From the NCBI GenBank assembly GCA_052387905.1, contig JBQTIR010000013.1:70436-134435 (forward strand): a stretch of 64,000 bases of DNA, written 5' to 3'. Origin of the DNA: JBQTII01 sp052387905 (GTDB lineage: Bacteria > Actinomycetota > Actinomycetes > Sporichthyales > Sporichthyaceae). A model generated the notes under the pieces. That model was given only the letters and a program-made list of their open reading frames with translations, did no database searches and was not told the origin of the DNA. Shown piece after piece: positions 51,263 to 58,433 of this stretch. Numbering within the stretch: the stretch's first letter is position 1; each line of letters opens with the position of its first letter. The position numbers were made by a program, and so were the translations under genes.

Positions 51263-51433
51263 TCAGGGGAGCAAGCTCCGGCAGCGGATGGCCATCTCAC
51301 GGCGCGCGCGCTGGCGATTCAGGCCGGCGCCCATGGCGCGCTCGGTGCTCAGGGCGTCGAGGACCGCGAGGCGGCGGGCGCGCCGTGCGCGGTCGGCGGT
51401 GCGGTCCTGCGGACGAATGATCGGTGATGACAC
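51263..51433 (-). CDS. 56-residue arginine-rich small protein
   Basis: A GTG frame encoding 56 residues with 16 arginines (SSPIIRPQDRTADRARRAR, ALSTERAMGAGLNRQRARR, MAIRCRSLLP). A consensus AGGAGG lies 7 nt before the start, which is strong support for translation. It could be a nucleic-acid-binding or regulatory peptide. I do not recognise a family. It lies between vapB and the MBL gene. Confidence 0.6.
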   Translation of the reverse strand: MSSPIIRPQDRTADRARRARRLAVLDALSTERAMGAGLNRQRARREMAIRCRSLLP

Positions 51434-51552
51434 GAGCGGCCTCCTGCCCGTCTGCGGTGCAGTACGTCCGCATCAGGGACGTGAGACCTTCATACCCGGT
51501 GAAAATGGGACAAACCTGAACGGCGGCTGCGGTTCTGCTGCGGCCAGGACGT

Positions 51553-52584
51553 TCAGGCTCCGACCGGCTCGAAGCAGTGCACCCCGCCTCCGTCGACGTA
51601 ACGGCGAAGGCGACCGCGGTCGGCCAGCACGACCAGGTGCGCGTAGGTCTCGCCGATGGCCAGGATCTGGTTGAAGACCGTCAGCTCATCGAACGGGGTC
51701 AGGCGCCGGGTCCAGCCGATCCGCCGGGCGGTCTCGAACGGAGTGCCGGTTCCGGCGAGGGCGGCGGCGTGGGTGACGTCGAGGCGGTCCTCGTGATGGG
51801 CCAGCAATTCACCGACCCGGTGGTGGACGCTGTCGGCGGGGGCGCCGTGGGCCGGCAGCATCCGCAGGTCCGCCTTGCCGAGCAGGAGCCGCAGCGAGCT
51901 GAGGTAGGCCCCGAGCGGGTCCGCGGTGCGGGCCGGCTCGAAGCCGATCGACGGGGTGATGTGCGGCAGCACGTGGTCGCCGGTGAACAGCACGCCCGCG
52001 TCGGTGTCGGCGAAGACCAGGTGCCCGGCCGTGTGCCCGGGGGTGTGGATCGCGGTCAAGGTGCGCTCACCGACCGTCAGGCGTGCCCCGTCGTCGATCC
52101 ACTCGTCGGGCGGGCCGAACGAGGCCGCGGCCGCGACCCGGGCCTCCGGCGGATAGGCCACCATCCACTCCGCGGCCAGGTGGGCGGCCCCGAAGGTCGG
52201 CAGCAGTTTCGCCGCCGTGCTCCCGGTGTCGTGGGTGGCCTGCTCGATGTTGGGCTGCTCACCGATCCCGACCGCGACCTTGGTGCCCAGGGTGCGCTGC
52301 AACGCGATGCCAAGCGTGTAGTGGTCACGGTGGGCGTGGGTCACCAGGAAACGGACGATGTCATCGAGTCCGTAGTTGATCTCGGCGAGCGCGGCCTCCA
52401 GCGCCGCGCGGGCCTCCGCCAGCGCCCAACCCGAATCGATCAGCACGGCGCCCTCGGCGGTGGCGAGGGCGTAGACGTTCACCGCGCGCAGCCCGTCATT
52501 GGGCATCGGCAGCGGAATGCGGTGCACCCCCGGGGCGACCTCGTAGGCGCCCGGATCGGTCCAGTCCCCCGCCGGCTCAGTCAT
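51553..52584 (-). CDS. Metallo-beta-lactamase fold hydrolase
   Basis: A 343-residue MBL-fold protein. The metal motif THAHRDH has His83, His85, Asp87 and His88; further ligands are in IHTPGHTAGH, FTGDHVLPH and LPAHGAP. A C-terminal helical domain (HHEDRLDVTHAAALAGTGTP, RRIGWTRRL) matches the group of glyoxalase-II-like hydrolases with an extra C-terminal segment. The substrate is unknown. The ATG at 52584 is 7 nt from a TACGGT -10 box. It is divergent from the nif3 gene. Confidence 0.87.
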   Translation of the reverse strand: MTEPAGDWTDPGAYEVAPGVHRIPLPMPNDGLRAVNVYALATAEGAVLIDSGWALAEARAALEAALAEINYGLDDIVRFLVTHAHRDHYTLGIALQRTLGTKVAVGIGEQPNIEQATHDTGSTAAKLLPTFGAAHLAAEWMVAYPPEARVAAAASFGPPDEWIDDGARLTVGERTLTAIHTPGHTAGHLVFADTDAGVLFTGDHVLPHITPSIGFEPARTADPLGAYLSSLRLLLGKADLRMLPAHGAPADSVHHRVGELLAHHEDRLDVTHAAALAGTGTPFETARRIGWTRRLTPFDELTVFNQILAIGETYAHLVVLADRGRLRRYVDGGGVHCFEPVGA

Positions 52585-52591
52585 CGGCGCA

Positions 52592-52597
52592 ACCGTA
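52592..52597 (-). promoter_or_regulatory. -10 box for leaderless MBL transcript
   Basis: Minus-strand TACGGT, 7 nt before the ATG at 52584. Confidence 0.45.
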
Positions 52598-52628
52598 ACC
52601 GGGCGCCGTGCGCGCCGACCCGGGCGGG

Positions 52629-52634
52629 TAGCGT
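52629..52634 (+). promoter_or_regulatory. -10 box of nif3
   Basis: TAGCGT, 8 nt before the GTG at 52643, with no ribosome binding site. The same hexamer and spacing occur before dgt. Confidence 0.45.
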
Positions 52635-52642
52635 CCCTGATC

Positions 52643-53803
52643 GTGCCGGCCACCAGCACTGCCCCCAGCCTCGGCGAGGTCATGACCGTCCTCGCCCAGG
52701 TCTACGACCCGCGCTGGGCCGAGTCCTGGGACGCGGTCGGCCTGGTCTGCGGGGACCCGGACGCACCCGTGCGCAAGGTGCTCCTCGCCGTCGACCCGGT
52801 CGCCGCCGTCGTCGACGAGGCGCTGGCGTGGGGCGCCGACCTGGTGCTCACCCACCACCCGTTGTTCCTGCGCCCGGTGCACGGCGTGCCGGCGACGACC
52901 TACAAGGGCCGCCTCGTGCACCGGCTGATCAGCGGTGGCGCTGCGCTGCTCGTCGCCCACACCAACGCCGACTGCGCGCAAGGTGGAGTCTCCGACGCGC
53001 TGGCCGATGCGCTGGGCCTGCCGGCGGGTGTGCCGATCCAGGCGCAGCCGGCCGAGCCTCTCGACAAAATCGTGACGTTCGTGCCGCGCCCCGACGCCAA
53101 GCATCTGCTGGACGCGCTCGCGGCAGCGGGTGCCGGTGCGATCGGGGACTACGACCGGTGCGCGTTCACCGTCGACGGGACGGGCACCTTCCGGCCGCTG
53201 CCCGGCGCCGACCCCGCGATCGGCCGGGTCGGCGAGATCGAGACCGTGCCCGAGACCCGCCTGGAGATGGTGCTGCCCCGCGCCCGACGGGCAGCGGTGG
53301 TGGCGGTGCTGCGGGCCGCGCACCCCTACGAGGAGCCGGCTTTCGATCTCGTCGAGGTCGCGGCCGAACCCGGCCCACGGGGCATCGGCCGGATCTGTGA
53401 GCTCGCAGCTGCTGAATCGTTGTCCACGTTCGTCGAACGGGTCCGCAGCGGCCTTCCGGCCACGGCAACCGGGATCCGGGTCGCGGGCGACCTCGACCGG
53501 CCCGTACGCCGGGTCGCGGTCTGCGGCGGCGCCGGAGATTCCCTGCTTGCTGCGGTGCGCGGACTCGGCGCCGACCTCTACGTCACGGCGGACCTGCGCC
53601 ATCACCCGTCCTCCGAGGTCATGGAGGCCGCCGGACCGGCGCTGATCGACGTCGCGCACTGGGCGAGCGAGTGGCCGTGGTTGACCTACGGCGCGGCCGC
53701 GCTGACGGCGGGGCTGGCGGCGCGCGGCCACGCGGATACGGTGGAGACCCGCGTCAGCACTGTGGTCACCGATCCGTGGACCACGCACGTGCCATGCGGC
53801 TGA
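52643..53803 (+). CDS. Nif3-like dinuclear metal center protein
   Basis: A 386-residue member of the Nif3/YqfO family. The metal ligands are in VLTHHPLF (His71, His72), HTNADCAQGGVSDALAD and HWASEWPWL near the C-terminus. A PII-like insertion (about residues 135-240; KIVTFVPRPDAKHLLDALAA, HPYEEPAFDLVEV) splits the domain, as in the long form of the family. Biochemical role is unresolved; GTP cyclohydrolase-like annotations are not proven. It starts a plus-strand run with the zinc-ribbon, RNase H and Nudix genes, spaced 16, 11 and 0 nt. Confidence 0.92.
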   Translation: MPATSTAPSLGEVMTVLAQVYDPRWAESWDAVGLVCGDPDAPVRKVLLAVDPVAAVVDEALAWGADLVLTHHPLFLRPVHGVPATTYKGRLVHRLISGGAALLVAHTNADCAQGGVSDALADALGLPAGVPIQAQPAEPLDKIVTFVPRPDAKHLLDALAAAGAGAIGDYDRCAFTVDGTGTFRPLPGADPAIGRVGEIETVPETRLEMVLPRARRAAVVAVLRAAHPYEEPAFDLVEVAAEPGPRGIGRICELAAAESLSTFVERVRSGLPATATGIRVAGDLDRPVRRVAVCGGAGDSLLAAVRGLGADLYVTADLRHHPSSEVMEAAGPALIDVAHWASEWPWLTYGAAALTAGLAARGHADTVETRVSTVVTDPWTTHVPCG

Positions 53804-53819
53804 ACCCCCGGGAGGGACG

Positions 53820-54563
53820 CTGAACGCCGCGCTCGCCGATCAGTGGCGCCTGCTGGACCTGCAATCGCTGGATTCCCGCGTCGACCAGCTCGCGCATCGG
53901 CGCGCCGCGCTGCCCGAGTTGGCCGCTATCGCCGAGCGCAACGGCCGCAAGGATGTCCTGCGCGATCTGTTGGTGGCCGCCCGCACCGAGGACTCCGACA
54001 TCGGCCGGGAGCAGGCCAAGGCCGAGGCCGACGTCGACACCGTGCGCACCCGCTCGAAGCGCGACCAGCAGCGTCTCGATGACGGCTCCGTCTCTTCGGC
54101 CAAGGAGCTGGAAAGTCTGCAGCACGAGATCGCCAGCCTTGCCCGCCGCCAGGGCGATCTGGAGGACGCGGTGCTGGAGATCATGGAGCGACGCGAGAGC
54201 GTCCAGGCGCGCATCAGCGAACTGGAGGCCGAGCACGACTCGCTCCTGGTCGAACTGGAGCGCCTGCACGGTGCCCGCGACGCCGCGTTCACAGAGATCG
54301 ACCGTGAGGTCGCGGCGATCGCCGGCGAGCGCGCGATGCTGGCCGGGGGTCTGCCCGCGGATCTGGTCACGCTCTACGAGAAGGTGCGCGCCAGTTCCGA
54401 CGGCGTCGGCGCCGCGGCGCTGCGCCGGGGCCGGTGCGAGGGCTGCCGGATCGAACTCGCCTCGACGGAGCTGTCAGCGTTGCGCACCAAACCCGACGAC
54501 GAGATCACCCGCTGCGAGGAGTGCCGTCGCATCCTCATCCGTGTCTCCGACTCCGGGCTTTAG
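53820..54563 (+). CDS. Coiled-coil zinc-ribbon protein with CTG start
   Basis: A 247-residue protein. Residues ~1-185 are a long alpha-helical coiled coil (WRLLDLQSLDSRVDQLAHR, SSAKELESLQHEIASLARRQ). The C-terminus is a zinc ribbon with two CxxC pairs (RCEGCRIEL and RCEECRRI). Homologues in Streptomyces and mycobacteria share this layout and lie beside nif3 and the RNase H gene. They begin about MNAAxADQxRLLD. Here the matching codon is CTG at 53820, preceded by GGAGGG at 53810, and no ATG, GTG or TTG fits; the next TTG is at 53919. Function unknown, possibly nucleic-acid-linked. Confidence 0.85.
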   Translation: MNAALADQWRLLDLQSLDSRVDQLAHRRAALPELAAIAERNGRKDVLRDLLVAARTEDSDIGREQAKAEADVDTVRTRSKRDQQRLDDGSVSSAKELESLQHEIASLARRQGDLEDAVLEIMERRESVQARISELEAEHDSLLVELERLHGARDAAFTEIDREVAAIAGERAMLAGGLPADLVTLYEKVRASSDGVGAAALRRGRCEGCRIELASTELSALRTKPDDEITRCEECRRILIRVSDSGL

Positions 54564-54574
54564 GCGCGATCTTG

Positions 54575-55744
54575 ATGGGACGCAGGCTCGTCGTCGAGGC
54601 CGATGGCGCCGCGCGCGGCAACCCGGGACCGGCCTCCTACGGCGCGCTCGTCCGGGATGCCGACACCGGTGAGGTGCTCGCCGAACGCGGCGCGACGCTC
54701 GGGGTGGCGACCAACAACGTCGCCGAGTACTCGGGCCTGATCGCCGCCCTGCAGGCCGCGTTCGAGCTCGACCCCGAGGCCGAGGTCGAGGTTCGGATGG
54801 ACTCCAAGTTGGTCATCGAGCAGATGGCCGGACGCTGGCAGATCAAACACCCGGGCCTTCGCCCGCTCGCGATCGCGGCTCGCAACCTGATCCGCCATCA
54901 CGACCGGATGACGTGGACGTGGATCCCGCGGGCGCAGAACTCCCACGCCGACCGCCTGGCCAACGAGGCGCTGGACGGACCCACGGCGAGCTCGCCTACC
55001 GGCAGGTCACGGGCGCGGGTGATTTCCGCGCAACCGCTGGCCAAGGAGGTAGCCCTCAGCACCGGGGCGGTGCCGAAGATCATCGGCTGGGCCACCGACC
55101 TCGGCGCAGTCACCACGCTGCGCCTGCTCCGGCACGGAGAGACCCCGCACACGGTCGAAAAGCGGTTCTCCGGGTGCCGCTTCGATCCGGCCCTGTCCGA
55201 GCGCGGACAGGGCCAGGCGAATGTGACTGCACGTCACCTGGCGGGTCTCGGCGGCATCGACGTCATCGTGTCCTCGCCGCTGTTGCGCGCCCGCCAGACG
55301 GCCCAGGCCGCGGCTGTGGCCCTTGGTCTGGAGGTCGCGATCGAGGACGACCTGCGCGAGTGTGACTTCGGGGACTGGGACGGATTGACCTTCGCCGAGG
55401 CCAAGGCGGGCTGGGGTGATCAGCTCAGCGCCTGGTTGTCCACGCCGGAAAACTCGCCCCCGGGCGGGGAGAGCCTGCTGGCGCTCTCCGAGCGGGTCGA
55501 GGCGGCCCAGGACCGCATCCTCGCCGAGCACGCCGGGCGCGGTGTCCTGATCGTCGGGCACGTCGGCTCGATCAAGATGCTGGTCCGGGCCGCGCTGGAC
55601 GGCCCGATCGCCACGATCCACCGCCTCCAGTTGGCGCCGGCGGCACTGTGCACGGTGCGCTGGTACGGCGACGGCAACTCGGCGCTGCATGCGTTCAACG
55701 AGACCGCCCACCTCGGTGAGTGGGCCCGGCCGGAAGGGGCCTGA
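54575..55744 (+). CDS. Bifunctional RNase HI / histidine phosphatase
   Basis: A 389-residue fusion. Residues ~1-135 are an RNase H domain with acidic residues in VVEADGAARGNPGPA, NNVAEYSGL and VRMDSKLVIEQM, which degrades RNA in RNA-DNA hybrids. After a linker (about 140-175), residues ~180-385 form a histidine phosphatase with LRLLRHGETPHT, SSPLLRARQTAQA and IVGHVGSIKML. The same fusion is M. tuberculosis Rv2228c, where the second part has alpha-ribazole phosphatase (CobC-like) activity. It lies directly upstream of a Nudix gene, stop touching start. Confidence 0.93.
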   Translation: MGRRLVVEADGAARGNPGPASYGALVRDADTGEVLAERGATLGVATNNVAEYSGLIAALQAAFELDPEAEVEVRMDSKLVIEQMAGRWQIKHPGLRPLAIAARNLIRHHDRMTWTWIPRAQNSHADRLANEALDGPTASSPTGRSRARVISAQPLAKEVALSTGAVPKIIGWATDLGAVTTLRLLRHGETPHTVEKRFSGCRFDPALSERGQGQANVTARHLAGLGGIDVIVSSPLLRARQTAQAAAVALGLEVAIEDDLRECDFGDWDGLTFAEAKAGWGDQLSAWLSTPENSPPGGESLLALSERVEAAQDRILAEHAGRGVLIVGHVGSIKMLVRAALDGPIATIHRLQLAPAALCTVRWYGDGNSALHAFNETAHLGEWARPEGA

Positions 55745-56368
55745 ATGTCGCTGGAGGAGGCCTCGCCGTGGCTGAACTGGGCTCGCAAGCTCGACGCCAT
55801 GTCCCGGATCGGGCTCACCTTCGCGGAGAACCCGTACGAGATTCGGCGCTACGGGGAGCTGGGTTCGATCGCCCGCGCCATGCTCACCGAGTTGTCCTCG
55901 CGCCCAGACGTCGAACTCGGAGAGTTGTACCTGCCGTCGGAGGGCTACGTCACGCCGAAGGTGGACGTGCGTGCCGCGGTGTTCAACGACGCCGGCGAAC
56001 TGCTGCTGGTCCGCGAGGTCGCCGACGGCCGCTGGTCGATGCCCGGGGGCTGGGCCGACGTGGGGGACTCGCCGAAGACCTCCGCGGCCCGTGAGGTGGC
56101 CGAGGAGTCGGGCTACCAGGCACGGCTGACTCACCTGGTCGGGGTCTTCGATGCCCACCACCCGGGCTCGGCGTTCTCCGCCTACAAGATCGTCTTCGCC
56201 GGCGAGGTCGCCGGCGGCGAGGCCGGCGGCGACCACGAGACCGACGGCGTCGGCTTCTACGCCCGCGACGCACTCCCGCCGCTCAGTCACCGGCGCACCC
56301 CCGACCGCGTCATCGACGCCGCCTTCGCCCACTGGGCCGACCCCACCCTGCCCGCGCTGTTCGAATAG
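55745..56368 (+). CDS. Nudix hydrolase with N-terminal Nudix_N_2-type domain
   Basis: A 207-residue hydrolase of nucleoside-diphosphate-linked compounds. Residues ~1-60 (SPWLNWARKLDAMSRIGLTF) match the Nudix_N_2 extension. The Nudix box is GGWADVGDSPKTSAAREVAE followed by ESGY. The consensus GX5EX7REUXEEXGU has Asp where the first Glu should be; the REVAEESGY metal-binding part is intact. The ATG begins immediately after the previous stop. Confidence 0.88.
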   Translation: MSLEEASPWLNWARKLDAMSRIGLTFAENPYEIRRYGELGSIARAMLTELSSRPDVELGELYLPSEGYVTPKVDVRAAVFNDAGELLLVREVADGRWSMPGGWADVGDSPKTSAAREVAEESGYQARLTHLVGVFDAHHPGSAFSAYKIVFAGEVAGGEAGGDHETDGVGFYARDALPPLSHRRTPDRVIDAAFAHWADPTLPALFE

Positions 56369-56423
56369 CGCGGGCCGCTCAGGCTGGCCGCCAACGCGTC
56401 CTGCGAGCTCGCGCGAACCCCTG

Positions 56424-57500
56424 TTACACGGCCAACGGCTCCTTCGTCGCCGACACGGCTGTTACCTGGCCAACGGCTCCTTCTTCGCCGACACGGGGGG
56501 CCTTGATCAGCCGGTGCACCAGGCGCAGCTTGTTCTGTACTCGCGGGGAGAGGACGAACGGGTAGAGGTCGTCCTTTCCCATGCTGCGATTGACGGCGTT
56601 GAGCGCGTAGGTCAGCGGCAGCCACGTGTCCACCAGCATGTCCAGGTCGTCCATGGCCTCCAGCGGGACCGAGGACAGCGGAGCGGCGGCGGAGGGCGGA
56701 GTGTTGACCACCGGGCCCGTGACCACGACACCGAAAGCTGCGGCGGTCTGCAAGCTGTCGCGGATGTGCAGGTAGTGCGCGAAGGTCTCCGCCCAGTCCT
56801 CCCAGGGGTGCGCGGTGGCGTAGATCGAGACGTGACTCTGCTCCCACCCGGCGCGCGGGTCCGTCGCGTAATGGGTGTGCAAGGCGGCGGGATAGTCCAC
56901 GCGCTCATCGCCGAAAGTGGCGCGAAAATCTTCGATCTCGGGGCGGTTCTCCACCAGCAACGTCCAGTACCAGTGGCCGATCTCATGGCGCACGTGCCCG
57001 AGCAGCGTGCGATAAGGCTCGGCGAGGCGAACCCGCAGCGCCTCGCGGTGCCCGTCGTCACCCTCGGCGAGATCCAAGGTGATCACCCCATGGGCGTGCC
57101 CGGTGATGACCCGCTCCTGCGCGCTGGAGAGCAGGTCGAAAGCTAGCCCGTTGCGCGGGTCGGCGGCGCGCCCGATCACCGGCAGGCGCAGGTCGTCGAG
57201 CTGGTAGAGCAACCGGCGCAGAGCGGCTTGGGCACGGGCGAAAGCGGTCAGCGCTGCGCCGTCGTGGTCCGCCGGCCGGGTCCGGGTCAGCGCGCAGCAG
57301 GGGCACCGGCCCTCGGCATCTGCCGGGTCGCGTACCCAGTTACACGCGGCCAGCGCCGCCTGCACGCATCTGGTGTCCGGCCCGGCGACCACGAAGTCGG
57401 CGAGGGGGCGCGCAAAACCGAGGGCCGCTCCGCACCTCAAACATTGGCTGTTCTCGAAATGGATCAGTGCGCCGCAAGCGGGGCAGGAGAAAGCGCGCAT
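56424..57500 (-). CDS. Putative zinc-binding metallopeptidase (DUF2248/YpfJ-like zincin)
   Basis: A 358-residue protein. The N-terminus is a zinc ribbon (CPACG at 6-10, CLRCG at 20-24), followed by a second CxC/CC cluster near 66-69. The zincin motif is HEIGHWYW with HEIGH at 172-176, and WAETFAHYLHIRD gives the third ligand region. Middle segments GVITLDLAEGDD and EPYRTLLGHVRHE match the zinc-binding peptidase family often found with transglutaminase and ATP-grasp genes. The last ~28 residues are encoded by two copies of a dispersed repeat and are probably an accreted tail. It starts 9 nt after the transglutaminase stop. Confidence 0.87.
   Translation of the reverse strand: MRAFSCPACGALIHFENSQCLRCGAALGFARPLADFVVAGPDTRCVQAALAACNWVRDPADAEGRCPCCALTRTRPADHDGAALTAFARAQAALRRLLYQLDDLRLPVIGRAADPRNGLAFDLLSSAQERVITGHAHGVITLDLAEGDDGHREALRVRLAEPYRTLLGHVRHEIGHWYWTLLVENRPEIEDFRATFGDERVDYPAALHTHYATDPRAGWEQSHVSIYATAHPWEDWAETFAHYLHIRDSLQTAAAFGVVVTGPVVNTPPSAAAPLSSVPLEAMDDLDMLVDTWLPLTYALNAVNRSMGKDDLYPFVLSPRVQNKLRLVHRLIKAPRVGEEGAVGQVTAVSATKEPLAV
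56431..56492. repeat. Two copies of the 24-bp dispersed repeat at the peptidase gene end
   Basis: 56431-56454 is identical (inverse orientation) to dinG 21443-21466; 56469-56492 differs by one base. They are 14 nt apart. On the minus strand they encode about VGEEGAVGQ and SATKEPLA at the extreme C-terminus. Confidence 0.75.
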
Positions 57501-57509
57501 CGCTGCACG

Positions 57510-58433
57510 CTACCCACCGGCCGCCTCGCTCATGTCCACCGAGACCGTCATGGAGTTGTCGGTGCTCTCGGTGAAGATCACCCCCCGCAACGGCGGGACG
57601 TCGCCATAGTCACGTCCGACCGCGGTCACGACATAGGAATCGTCGACGAATTTGTGGTTGGTCGGGTCGATGTCGACCCAGCCCAGACCAGGGGCGAAGA
57701 CCGACACCCAGGCGTGGGAGGCGTCCGCGCCGACGAGCTTGGGCGCACCCGGCGGCGGTCGGGTCTCCAGGTACCCGCTGACGTAACGCGCGGCCAGCCC
57801 GGTGGCGCGCAGGGACGCCACGGCCAGGTGCGCAAAGTCCTGACAGACCCCTTTACGACGCTCGATCAGCTCGGGCAGCGTGGTGTGGATCGTGGTTGAC
57901 CCGGTGACGTAGGTGAAGTGCTCGTCGATCCGTGCGAGCAGGTCGACGAGCACCTCATCCAGGCTGCGTCCGGGCCGGACCAGCTCGGCGGCGAAGTCAT
58001 CGACGGCCGGTGAACGGGCCACCATCGGTGAGGGCAACACGAACTGGCGCGCGTTGACCACCTCGGCGGCAAGGTGGGCCCGGTCCGCCAACCGGTCGCG
58101 GACCTCCCGTGCCCGCAGGGTGCGCAGCTCGTCGCGGGCACCGCCGTGACGGCTGACCGCCACCGTGCTGGTCGCGGTGACGGCGAGGCGTCGGTGGGAG
58201 GTACGCACGTCGAAGTACAGCGAGCGGTTACCGAAGAAGTCGCTGTGCTCACGTAGCTCCGCTGCGGTCGGCTCCACCTCCACGTTCGCGGCGAGGCGCT
58301 GCTGACCTTCACCGTGACGGGGAATCAGATGAGCCCGGCCGTAGCTGGCGACCACGTCGGCGTCGTAGACATACTCGGTGCGATGGGTCAGGTGCCAGAT
58401 CCGGGCCGGCGTCGGGCCGGCGTCAAGGCTCAC
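57510..58433 (-). CDS. Transglutaminase-like cysteine protease family protein
   Basis: A 307-residue protein. The N-terminal beta-rich domain (HLTHRTEYVYDADVVASYG, about residues 14-90) is the bacterial transglutaminase-like N domain. The catalytic triad is Cys197 in RKGVCQDFAH, His240 in DASHAWV and Asp255 in WVDIDPTN. The family acts as peptidase, amidase or cross-linker. I use the GTG at 58433, which overlaps the upstream stop as GTGA; a GTG at 58445 is also possible. It is tightly coupled to the ATP-grasp gene. Confidence 0.92.
   Translation of the reverse strand: MSLDAGPTPARIWHLTHRTEYVYDADVVASYGRAHLIPRHGEGQQRLAANVEVEPTAAELREHSDFFGNRSLYFDVRTSHRRLAVTATSTVAVSRHGGARDELRTLRAREVRDRLADRAHLAAEVVNARQFVLPSPMVARSPAVDDFAAELVRPGRSLDEVLVDLLARIDEHFTYVTGSTTIHTTLPELIERRKGVCQDFAHLAVASLRATGLAARYVSGYLETRPPPGAPKLVGADASHAWVSVFAPGLGWVDIDPTNHKFVDDSYVVTAVGRDYGDVPPLRGVIFTESTDNSMTVSVDMSEAAGG

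Noticed and set aside
51242..51427. 61-codon plus-strand frame opposite the Arg-rich small gene.
   Set aside because: No ribosome binding site; the minus frame has a perfect one.
53919..54563. TTG at 53919 as start of the zinc-ribbon protein.
   Set aside because: It would remove 33 residues that align with homologues and has no ribosome binding site.
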